NCBI RefSeq assembly: GCF_032854445.1
Contig: NC_088297.1
Span: 21,403,127 to 21,467,126 of the forward strand
DNA from: Liolophura sinensis
Lineage: Eukaryota; Mollusca; Polyplacophora; Chitonida; Chitonidae
Direction: 5' to 3'
DNA length: 64,000 nucleotides
A program made the position numbers and the translations under genes. Below are positions 11,001 through 20,300 of the stretch, one piece after another. The notes beneath the pieces were generated by a model. It saw nothing but the letters and a program-made list of their open reading frames with translations, made no database searches and was not told the DNA's origin. Within the stretch, counting starts at the first letter, position 1. Every line of letters begins with the position of its first letter.

Positions 11001-13409
11001 TTGTAACATCATGGGCCTATCATTGTAACATCATGGGCCTATCATTGTGACATCATGGGCCTATCATGGGCCTATCATTGTAACATCATGGGCACATCAT
11101 CCTGCCATTATTACCAGTATTTGCCAGCGTTCAATCTATGTTTGTAGCAAACACATTTACCACACATGCACCATGCCTTCAAGTAATGACACAAGGTATT
11201 TTTTCCTGCCTGGGTCTATAGAACCAGCGTTTTAACTTGCATCCTTTTACAGATTAGGAACATAACCACATGACACTACGACGACACAGGCCAATTTGAA
11301 TCGTTGACATATTACTTGTGTATGAAGTTGGCTGTACTGAAGTACAGTATGCCATCATACATGTCCACCAGAATCCCCAGATAGCACAATGGCTACATTG
11401 GGAACACAGCATGAACTGTGATCAGCACAGATCAGGGTGGATCAGGAAGCCACTATAAACCATATTGGTCATACACCTTGAGCTTCACATGGCTTTGAAG
11501 GCCAGACCAGCAGGTGTTATATTCCGGAGTATTTTAATTTTTTTTTTTGATGATTAATAATTACTTTTACAGTTAGCTATGTGTAGTGCATGTAATATTC
11601 AACTGGCTTATGGAGCCCTCACCATCCCTTCCTGATATTATGGATGCGTCCTCAGGGTGAAATAATACAACCACTGACACCAGGGAATGTCAACGATGTT
11701 CATAGAAAGTGTTAACTAGTGAAAGTTTAAATTCTATTCAATTTAACTGTCACCATTCACCGCCTACCACTAGCTCACCAAGAGAATAACACGTAACTGA
11801 TGAATGCCGCAAGATAGCACGTGGAGGCATGTACTGCATATGCTCACAGCGAGATAAATGTGACTGGAAGTCGAAAAGTAATTTCTTAGCCAAAAGTTTT
11901 CATATTTTGTTTTAACTCGGAAGCCTTCTCAGAAGTTACCTATATACGGTAAGTTGACAGCTGGTTTGTAGACTACACCTGAGGGCACAAATGACGACAG
12001 ACAGCACAAATGAATTGACCCCATTAATAAACAGTGCATGGACTTCAACAAAACTTGGCCAGAGGGGGAAGCCAGCGAACAAGTATTAAAACAACAAGGA
12101 AGAGGTAGCTCTAACAAGTGATATGACTTCTATTTTGTAGCTGTGGCTGAGGATGGCCGGCACCCTTGTGTGGGTAACTTTAATATACCCGCTGAGCACT
12201 ACGCAGTTCTAGCTATGCATTTGTGAGAATGTTCCGGAGACAGATCCGTATAAACAATTTATCAGTCTGCACAATTACACTCCACATAACAGACATGCAT
12301 CAAATTTCGTGGCCTGACAACATCATTAGTTACAGTAGTTAATCTGCAGACAACTACATTGTCACTTTGTTTTATGCTTTTCATGTCAAATAGGGTAAAT
12401 ATTCACAGGTCGAAAACTGATATCTTTTTAGTGACAAATTATGCAGGCATACAGACATACAGATTTTAACACTGCTGCACAATTGTGAAAAATGCTGTTA
12501 AGCTCATGGCTGTACACTGTTGCCAAAGATACAATTACATATGTACTCGTTTTAAAGTCAAAAGCCATACAGCAATCATATGGTAGCATAATACATGCAT
12601 ACTGATTGTACATGCATCAAACAAACATGATTAAAACAGTCAGCTCATCATACAAGGACCATGCAGCCAAAGGCAAGAATTTCAGCAATATTTTGGTAAA
12701 TACAGACAATTCGAAAATATTTATTAAAGTTCCCTCGCTTCACCCATGTAGCAACTCAAAAATGGATGGCGGTTGGAGTTGGAATTTATCCAGTTTCCAC
12801 CAGGCCAGTTTTATGCAGATTTACTAGAGATGACACATGGACACTTCTACCTAGAACTGATACTTGAGATAACTAGGAATACAGACAGACACATTATCTG
12901 GCTGACAGCAGTAGTATTTTAAGGTCAGAACAGGAAACACAGAGATGTTCAACGTAAGCTTATGGAACAAGACAAAGCTGTGATAGTATGCATAATACAG
13001 AACTAAGGTAATCACAGCCCAACAGAGCTTCTTACACAGGCTCTTTATTTGGTCTTTGGAGAAAAACTCTTTTTCTTGGCGTGTCTAGATGTTTACAGTG
13101 TACATCAAAGCTCTTTCGTCAGCATGCAGTCGGTGGGTCAGTTAATCGCGACCAGCCCGTGATGTCTTCTTCTCTTATTCCTCCATGTAAAAACTACCCC
13201 GTATAAATGTAGGTTGATCCTTTAGTGAATCAATAAGCCCCTTCTGAGATGTTCACTGTCAAAAGCTAATTCTTCAAAGAACTGACGTTACTCGTGACAG
13301 CATCCTCAACCTAAATATTCCCGACAGTACTTACCACAGAAGATACTCCATAGGCGCTCACACAAAGTGACAGCACAGCCAAGAGAAACTCTGAAGACGG
13401 TTTCACCAT
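1368..13409 (-). CDS. NPC1: NPC1-type intracellular cholesterol transporter, 5' part of gene (exons 1-3)
   Basis: NPC1 is a multi-pass late-endosome/lysosome membrane protein that accepts cholesterol from NPC2 and exports it. Three minus-strand exons (13409-13335, 4655-4465, 2404-1368) give about 434 residues: signal peptide 1-25, cysteine-rich sterol-binding domain starting at HCIWYGQCG (about 40-48), a proline-rich linker (PPIVPPPGW, about 273-281), a first membrane segment about 288-310, and a second about 384-407 followed by the conserved DPVKLWSAP. The sterol-contact Asn and Gln of human NPC1 (N41, Q79) are present at about N58 and Q98. All splice phases agree once one base in exon 2 is discounted. 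The other membrane segments, including the sterol-sensing domain, must lie left of position 1; I found no further exon in 1-1367. The family assignment is firm. NPC1L1 is less likely but not excluded from the N-terminus alone. Confidence 0.93.
2745..3215 (-). repeat. SINE-A fragment (minus) with an internal 41-bp tandem expansion
   Basis: The SINE 3' part (TTTTATGCTGTACTCAAC, then CAGCCAGCATTATGGTGGGA) leads into nine or so copies of a 41-bp unit starting CCATCCACAGGTCGTGGGCA at 2861, 2902, 2943, 2984 and on. The unit is the SINE's own central segment, so the array grew inside the element. It lies in NPC1 intron 2. Confidence 0.85.
3549..3965 (-). repeat. SINE-B copy (minus) with a 47-bp tandem expansion
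   Basis: 3549-3745 matches the minus-strand SINE-B at 44734-45080 (ACGACTTACCGAAGGCAAGT; CTGATACGGGTCAACCAGTC). From about 3728 a 47-bp unit (CAAGAAAGCTACAACTCTGC, AACAGGCATGAAAAA) repeats five times nearly identically. Its start corresponds to the SINE segment GCCAAGCGAGGAAGTTGTAA. Confidence 0.85.
4255..4300 (-). repeat. SINE-A tail fragments (minus)
   Basis: TTGTTTGATTGGTGTTTTAT is the reverse complement of the SINE-A 3' tail. A second degraded tail lies at about 4695-4745. Confidence 0.6.
4465..4655 (-). CDS. NPC1: NPC1 exon 2 (start of sterol-binding domain), with a 1-base frameshift
   Basis: The acceptor TTCCAG|GAA opens the exon and the donor TACG|GTAAG closes it in phase 1. The first half reads EPILIDTDGSAELGHCIWYG then QCGKDGETEK; the second half reads PVNCAYNGTAK to YCPQYVNGY. 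Both halves match NPC1, but they are in different frames. The switch falls at a run of six A (T6 on the plus strand, 4565-4570). The exon is 191 bases; 190 would fit both the homology and the splice phases. Confidence 0.9.
4565..4570 (-). other. Probable 1-base insertion in a homopolymer, frameshifting NPC1 exon 2
   Basis: A six-base A run (minus strand) sits exactly where the NPC1 reading frame changes. Removing one A joins the two homologous halves and restores phase 0 in and phase 1 out. This is typical of a long-read homopolymer error; a true mutation or programmed shift cannot be excluded. Confidence 0.8.
4965..5066. repeat. Short C-rich degenerate tandem repeat
   Basis: About five copies of a 16-23-bp unit around GCTCCTCGATGCCAC, with C runs up to 8. 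In NPC1 intron 1. Confidence 0.7.
5845..6022 (+). repeat. SINE-A 3' part (plus)
   Basis: GGGAAGGTCTGCC, GTGGGTTTCCCCCGGGCTCT, GTATAAGTGAAATATTCTTA and CGTAAAACACCAATCAAATA followed by (AAAT)n. The tRNA-like head is missing. Confidence 0.9.
6440..7415. repeat. 30-bp minisatellite, about 32 copies
   Basis: The unit is CATATGTACATGTATTGCAT followed by AGCAGTATTT. A unit of 30 bp (10 codons) gives long spurious ORFs on both strands. Blocks such as TACATGTAGCAATATTTCAT recur near 6874 and 7340, suggesting higher-order duplication. In NPC1 intron 1. Confidence 0.97.
7986..8020. repeat. T13-G22 homopolymer junction
   Basis: A run of about 13 T directly followed by about 22 G. The G run is a likely assembly-length uncertainty. 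Confidence 0.9.
8085..8170 (-). repeat. SINE-A tail fragment (minus), degraded
   Basis: TTATTTGTTTGATTTGTGGT then CAAGAATATTTCAC in reverse-complement SINE-A order, with a short internal duplication of the AGAATA-TTCAC piece. Confidence 0.6.
8555..8702 (+). repeat. SINE-A 3' part (plus)
   Basis: GATGATTGTGGGTTTCCTCT, CCATAATGCTGGCT, TATAAGTGAAATATTCTTGA and AAACACCAATTAAATAAATA with a six-unit (AAAT) tail. Confidence 0.88.
9295..9920. repeat. 34-bp minisatellite, about 18 copies
   Basis: The unit is CCAAATTAGTCCTACACTAC followed by AGTGCATTATGACA, alternating T/C variants. In NPC1 intron 1. Confidence 0.96.
10966..11098. repeat. 22-bp tandem repeat, about 6 copies
   Basis: ATGGGCCTATCATTGTAACA is repeated with small changes. 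In NPC1 intron 1. Confidence 0.9.
11100..13334. other. NPC1 intron 1, 5' part, no recognised feature
   Basis: Single-copy-looking sequence between the 22-bp array and NPC1 exon 1. No conserved coding segment or known repeat family seen on either strand. Confidence 0.55.
13335..13409 (-). CDS. NPC1: NPC1 exon 1 (start codon and signal peptide)
   Basis: The start ATG is at 13409 on the minus strand. Twenty-five codons begin MVKPSSEFLLAVLSLC and end GVSSV: a polar start, a hydrophobic core and small residues suited to signal-peptidase cleavage. The exon ends at a strong donor (G|GTAAGT, GT at 13334-13333) in phase 0, matching the phase-0 acceptor of exon 2. Human NPC1 exon 1 also encodes only the signal peptide, which supports this start. 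An 8.7-kb intron follows. Confidence 0.85.
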
Positions 13410-14833
13410 CGTATAACTTTCGCTTTTTGCGGCAAGTCAGTTAATCTTGTCTCCAACGAAGACGTTATTACTGCATTAAGTCTAATTAGTTTTTGGCAGC
13501 TTGAGTTTACAATGCCATCGTAAAGTGAAATTTTGCTTGAGTCACGGTCGAAGAACTTGTCCTCTTGTGGGCGACAGCGGAGTGGTGAGCAACGGTCGTA
13601 CGATAAATCATGTGACTTCGTCCAGGGCTGTTTGAATTTTCGTAACTCAGTCCAAATTTGCGTGCAAATGAAAATAAACGAATCGCGGACTAGAATGAGA
13701 GTTATCTCCCCTTTTGTGCGTAGTTGAGTTCCACATGGACTTGAATTCGTGATCTAAAGGGTATAAAATGACAATTAATCGTAATTTTTGATAACAAAAA
13801 CTGTTTGTTAGATGTTCAGAAAATAAGCGCATAAATGTTACTTGGAAAAATATAACAAGTATTGTTATATTGGTCCTAAATTTTACAGAAGAAAAACCAC
13901 GCACAAAAAATGGTTACATGGGCTATATTTCCAGAGCTCTTTGTTTTAAATTCGTATAAATATGTTTCTATACGTAAATATGTTGAAGATACGTTATATT
14001 GTTGACAGACATGATATATTTTCCTAATGTTTGCCAAAAATTATAACGGTAAGTGCATATTCAAGACGGGTCGGAAGTTGGAGGTCACGTGATCACCCTT
14101 TCGTGTCTAAACCAAAATGACTACCCAGTCTTATAGTACTGAGGAAAAGGTCACTTTTTTCCACTTCGCTGGCAATCAGTAAGGCCTAGTTGTACCAAAA
14201 TAACGTCACGAAACTCCAGACCATCTGGAAAGCTGGCAATTATACAAATTTAACGAATACAAGATCGCTGACAGCGATTCAAAAATATACATTTTCCTAT
14301 GCAAAAACGTCGGGACAACCGTTTTCTTCACCCACGCCGTTTGTTACTAAGGCGATCACGTGGTCTTCAGCTTACAGAACAGCCCATATATAATCATAAA
14401 CTAAGCTTATACACTTGTTTAAGCGATATACATATAAATATCAGAAATTTAGACGACCTATGTGCATGTTCATAAATAATATTGATATAGAGGGATTGCA
14501 TGACCTACTTTTTGCAGCCATATTGGAGTACTCTGGCTATACCAGTTGGCTGACTAGCTATTGTTTTGTCAGGGTTGATGATGTCACGTGCAACCGCAAT
14601 CTGGGTACATGTAGGCCTGATATATGGGCCTATGTAATTATGAGATACATTATTCGAAAGTTTGAGGATACATATACAAAATTGCTACGGCAGATATATT
14701 TTCATGTACTACATGAAAATAGAAATAATCTGGACCATTAACTGCAGTTTCAGACCAGGCTTGAATAATAAGAGAGCAGTTTTATCTAATCATGCATTGC
14801 TTGTCTTGCATGTAGCACAGAATTCTAATGAGA

Positions 14834-14835
<2 letters not shown>

Positions 14836-14910
<75 letters not shown>
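14836..14910. repeat. (TA)n dinucleotide tract, about 75 bp
   Basis: Uninterrupted TA repeat in the region between the two genes, self-complementary. Confidence 0.97.
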
Positions 14911-14912
<2 letters not shown>

Positions 14913-16040
14913 AAGTTTTAACAAGTGAGTTGACGAAGGTGCCCTTGACTGCATCCGGGCTCCTTACTTTTGTAAAATTTCACATAAAATACGCATAACT
15001 ATGACTATGCAGCTTTTAATAGTAACTTGTACCACTCTCCGTGGGAGTGATACAGCATGTAAAATATCATCGATGCAGGGAGTTATTTGACACCGGATAA
15101 TGGGTTGCTAGATGTTGGTCGCTAAATATAAAACTGCATATATTTTATCCAATATTTTGACTCCATATATGCATATATATGACTGGCAACTTCAGTGATG
15201 CTAAATATGCATCCGCATTTGTAGCCTAACTGAGAAAGGACGGATTCTTCTTCGGCTCTCACATGCATAATTCACCGTAATGTATGCATTATATCTGTTG
15301 CGACAGTACATACAAATCGGCATGTATACAGGCTGTATATCTTCTGAAAATGATGTCATCTTGGGTCCAGCGCATATCTCGCTCATGGCGATTGCTGCAT
15401 GCGTTAACGTGTCTTTGAACTTTATTTCGGACATGCAGAAGGCTATCTCTGTTTCCTCGCTATCATGCACTGTTCTTGTATCCTTCGTGGCAATAAGCGG
15501 TCGTGTAGGCCTGTATATCTGTTTAGATGACCTTATGTGAAGTTCTTTGGAAATAGTTTGCCTTCCATGTGATACAGAATCCAATATATGAATTGACCTG
15601 TATATCCTGTACAGAGTGAAAATCTGTGCTGCACAGTCACTCGTGAAAGTTCTTCATAGATATTCTTGCCAAGGGTCGGTGGTTTACTTTTGGAGCTTCA
15701 TTTTTTTTTTAAACGAAAAACAAATGTCTTCAGTGCGGGGATATGCCACAATGGGTATAAATAAATAAGTAAATAAATTTAAAATTAAATAGGGCAGGTC
15801 GCATGCATGAACCTTTGGTCGCCTACAAGACGTATGTTACCCGTATAAGGCGAACTTTAGTTCTGTAAATATATAGGTACATTTGTGACAGATTTGCATG
15901 TTGATGGAAAACAAATGGACCTCAACGAACCTATAAAAGTGCACAAGGTACGATACAACCATCAGATATACGTAACTCCATGCATGGTGAAGAATTTTGA
16001 CTGATGACTGGTGGAAACGTCGTGTATCTTAGCGAATGCA

Positions 16041-16285
16041 TTTATTTATTTATTTATTTGGCTGGTGTTTTACGCCGTAGGCCTAAATACTCAAGATTAT
16101 TTCACTTATACGACGGTAGCCAGCGTTGTGGTGGGAGAAAACCCACCCACAGCCATCCGCAGGTTGCTGTCAGACTTTCCCATGCACGTATACGATCGGA
16201 GAGGAAGGCGGTAGGACTATGAGCTGGACTGATCGCACTGGTGTCTCCCCTGGCATACGATAAACACTAGACCCCAGAGGCTCCC
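16041..16285 (-). repeat. SINE-A, near full length (minus)
   Basis: Begins with reverse-complement tail (TTTATTTATTTATTTATTTG, GCTGGTGTTTTACGCCGTAG), then CTTATACGACGGTAGCCAGC and the SINE body, ending in the head region near GACCCCAGAGGCTCCCACG. Confidence 0.88.
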
Positions 16286-17159
16286 ACGATTAGCGGTTTA
16301 AAGACATGCGCTTTTAACCACGGGAAACCTGGATATTCACTGTTTAAGACCGGAATTGAACCCTTGCCTCGGGCCCAGTTGTTTGAGCCACAGCACCCTG
16401 CTTGCTGTTCACCAACGTAAGTCCCGTAAATAAGAAAAAAAATAAATAAATAAAAAAATAAAAGTAGGCCTATACACCCCTACACGTGTGATGTGTAGGG
16501 AGAAAAAGATATATACCGGTAGGTATCGGAAAGCAATGCATGCAATTCCTCTCTTTCATTTTTGTCTTAACACAATATTGATTCACGGATATATGGTCAC
16601 AAAGTAAAGACAAGCAAAGAACAAAGTGTAAGGATTTGCTAGGATGATCACATAGATGTAACAAAATATATATCGGTTTAAGTCTGCGTGTAGCACGCCT
16701 TCGGTACGATAAAAGTATAGATCCATGGGCGAGAGAGGAGAGATGGGGGTACATGCCTATATAGGCCTATGCATGCCATTACCTATACAGGTAATGATCT
16801 TTTGTGACGACGTCTGATACGCCCTATAAATTTTATCAAATCATTTTACTTTCTTTTAATGTCCTTATTATGCCAGTCTCCACGAAGCTTACGATGGATA
16901 TGTAAGCATTTTGAGGGATATAACATTTATGTGCTTTCTCATATATCATTTGTGCCTTAGATCAACATATGTAGCTACGGGAAAAGAACCACGAAACAAA
17001 ACATAAATGAAGTCAAATTTTTCTTTCGTTTTCTCAGTTATTTATCTTTAATACGTGGCTGTGTCGGGTTTGAGAATGTTAAACTATAAATGGCTCAGTA
17101 GATCACCAAAAGTCAAAAAAAGGCTGGGTTCGATCTCTTCATCCGGGTCTTTCAGGAAT

Positions 17160-17330
17160 ATGGCGACGGCCGACAAAGGCGGCAGAAAGACAACGATTCG
17201 AAGATCTTCAAGCGAAGATGACGATTCCTTTGTGTACATCTTTGACAGACGATATGGGGATGCTCCAGAGGTCAAAATCAAAACTGCGGGGTTATTTACT
17301 TTCCTTGACTTTAAGGCCAGGGTGAAAGAG
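17160..17330 (+). CDS. SMCHD1: SMCHD1 exon 1 (start codon; Ubl-like N-terminus)
   Basis: 57 codons, [20 protein letters not shown] to DFKARVKE, donor GAG|GTAAAT, phase 0. VYIFDRR corresponds to the start of the SMCHD1 Ubl-like domain. I chose ATG 17160 because the vertebrate protein starts similarly (M-A-rich, short, before the VYxFDRR). An in-frame ATG at 17076 (MLNYKWLSRS) would add 28 residues and cannot be excluded. A possible acceptor (TTTTCTCAG, ends 17037) lies upstream, so a 5' UTR exon may exist. Confidence 0.8.
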
Positions 17331-20300
17331 GTAAATAAAATAAGCGATCCACAGCCAGTGTAAAAGCTGCAACAACAACATCATCAACAAAGCTTCGGGG
17401 CAATCAGGCTTCACCTTGGTATCGAGAATTCCTCTTGCATAATTGCATTAGTTGCAAAAAACGTGGAAGTAATTGACCTGTGAACAATTTTGTGATGCTC
17501 CGGTTGGTTATGGGTCGAAAATTTAGAAAAAAAGAATCTCAGTAAGCGTGCTTCACTGTTTATCTTGGGCGGAGTTGTCTCCCTTGTTCCCAATATATAC
17601 ATATATGTTGATTTATTTGTTTATTCTATTGTTATTTTACGCCATGTCCAATTATTGTTCACGTGTATGATGGCTGTCTGCTTTGTTCCTGGAAAGGCCA
17701 GGGAATATGTCAATATAAAATACACATCTGATAAATTAGTGACAATATAGACCTTTCTAACCAGTCATGCAGTATAAAGGACAAGAAATGAACCATTCAT
17801 TAACAGTAGGTTCAACAGAATGCCCAACACATTCGGCACATATGTTTAATCTTCCTATGATATCATGGCAAGACAATAGTTTTCTTTGGAAGGTGAAATG
17901 GAAAATAACGTCGAGGATTTTTGGATTCCACCACACTCACTGTTTGCTTAATCTGCTTGTTCCAATTCGGGAGTGGTAGATCCAGGATCAGTCCTGGGTT
18001 CGAATCACAATGGAGACTTTAAAAGAGGAAATTACAGCTTCCACGCTTGGCTTCAGCATGAAGGGGATAGTGCAACAACTGGTTGACCTGTATCAGTATA
18101 GTGGCTCAGGCGGGGCGGCTAACTTGCCTTCGGTAAGGCGTCACAGTGAAGCAGCACTAGATAAAAGAGAGGCGGAAATCGGTCCTATGACCAAGCAGGC
18201 ACATTACATGCATTCTAAGGATTCCTTCGTCGTCATATGACTGTAAATTGTTAAGTACGACGTTAAACCCCAAGCACTCACTTACTTACTTAATCTGCTT
18301 GTTTATTCTTGACAGCAATTAGTTGATCACGGAGCCATGTATCTCCAGTGGTTAATAGTGCTTCTTTGCACAGTGTTACCATCTTTGAAGAACATATTAA
18401 TCCATCTGGCATTCAATTCTGCTTGTCATACGTGGGGAAAGTTGTCAGTAAATGGTCAGTGGTTTTGCCCACTGTGGCACTCAAGTTTTCTCCGTTGATG
18501 ACCCCCTGGCATGAAAAATTCTGAGTATGGTGGAAAACACGAATCAAATCATAATCTTAACTCTTGCAGGTTTTAGAGATACCGGATGCAGAAGAATTTG
18601 TCATCACGTCTACAATCAGGAGGAGATCAACAATGATTCTACCTGGGGTGAGAAATGCCACTTTAAGCAATTTTATACATGCATAACAACATCAAAATCA
18701 CCATACTTCTGTCAGAGCAAAGACTATCATTCTTTGAAATATGAGCTCATTTGCTTTTTTCTCTTTGCCTGTGTTTGTTGTTTTTAAACCCCATTCTAGA
18801 TAAATTTTACTGAGAGTTGTTTTTCCCTGATTTTCTTTTCCAGATATCGTGGAGAATGGGGAGACCCTGTATGTGCTGAAGACAATAAGTCAAGAGTTAA
18901 CTGCCCCTGCTCAGGAGCGCGTCAACTATCTGCCTCACTATGACACCATCGTCAAGGGTGGAATGTATGAGTATTACGCCTCTGAGGGACAGAATCCTTT
19001 GCGTGAGTCAGTGTGTGGTGCCAACTGTAAAACACAAAATAAAATTGATGTCACCTTACATGTAGCTCAGTCTACAAAAGAATTGGTCTCGTCACAGCTT
19101 ATCAATTTCTAAACAATGAAGCTGCAAGTTCAAATCCAGTTAATTACTTGAAGTTGCTGTAATTTCCTCCACACATTAAACCTGGGCGCTGTTTCTCAGA
19201 AGGGACTTACAACCATCGTAGTCTTAGGCCAGTTTTAAGTCATAAAATTTACGTCACTGTTTCTCCAAAGAAATTTACGCCCTTGACTGGTCGCAGATTT
19301 TGCACCCACAGTGAGGTGTTGTAGGTCAGTTGTAACAAAAAAACCCGTGTAAATCTGTGAGCAAATTTGGCCCACAGACGCCGCAATAAGCACCTGTCAA
19401 AACATTATGCAAGTTTCAGTAACCTGCTATAGAAAATGTACCAGAGAAGCATTTTGCGAGCGTAGCCGCCTTTTGTTGAACCTTATGTCATTTCTGTTTT
19501 CTCTATATATTTTTCACCTGTTTTCATCAGAGCACTCCAGTTCTTGTCTAAAACTTGGTCGCGGATAGGTCGTAGAAACCGATGTAGGAAACAATGTTAG
19601 TAAATACCCTATGTCATGAGATATTTGTCTCATACCTGGCAACACCAAGGTGCAAAAGTTTCTCTGGTTTCTGCAACCCGTAAACCTGACCTTAGTCATA
19701 TAAATATAAGTAGTCGTATAAATATAAGATTCTTGAGTATGGCCTGGGAAGGGGGGGGGGGAGCAGTGCCTCCATGGACAAGAGTGTTAGGTAGCAAGCA
19801 AGGTGCGATGACCCAGGAGCCTCTCACCAATGCGGTCTCTTCGCTGTAAGTTGAAGTCCAGCTCAGGCTGGCTTCATCTCCCACGGTACATGGGCAGGTC
19901 ATCCAGCATCCTGCGGATGGTTGTGGCTTTCCTCCATTTCCTCCTACTGTAAAGCTGGCCGTGGTTGTATAAGTGAAATATTGATTTGAGGTGTGAAACA
20001 CCAATCAAATAAATAAATAAATTGAGTATGGCCATCTTCTCGAGCCAAGATACCTCGGGGATTGAATAGACTCACTGCAGAACATTGTATACTCAACAGA
20101 AATGTAAGTGCATATTGTTTTCTCTCAGTATTAAATAACATGTTAACTCAATAATTAGGGTAATTATTCATCATAACTTGTGGCTTCAATTTCCATGACA
20201 TTTTCACCTTTCACAGCAATAAACCTGGAGCTGTGGTAGTGTGAAAACAGAGTGGTTGGTAAACACAGTTCACACTCTTCGTGATGCTAACGGTGGACAC

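Larger units (their letters stand above)
13410..17159. other. Divergent intergenic region between NPC1 and SMCHD1 start codons
   Basis: About 3.75 kb separates the two start codons. Both promoters should be here; no TATA box, CpG island or sterol-response element was clear enough to call. It holds a (TA)n tract (14836-14910) and a minus-strand SINE-A. The ORFs at 14415-14741 and 15201-15584 match nothing known and lack coding character. Confidence 0.65.

Noticed and set aside
14415-14928. ORFs in the NPC1-SMCHD1 interval as a small gene
   Set aside because: No homology, no splice structure, and part of the second ORF is the (TA)n tract.
17055-17159. GTG at 17055 as the SMCHD1 start
   Set aside because: Not expected in an animal nuclear gene. 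ATG 17160 gives an N-terminus like the vertebrate protein, with ATG 17076 as a fallback.
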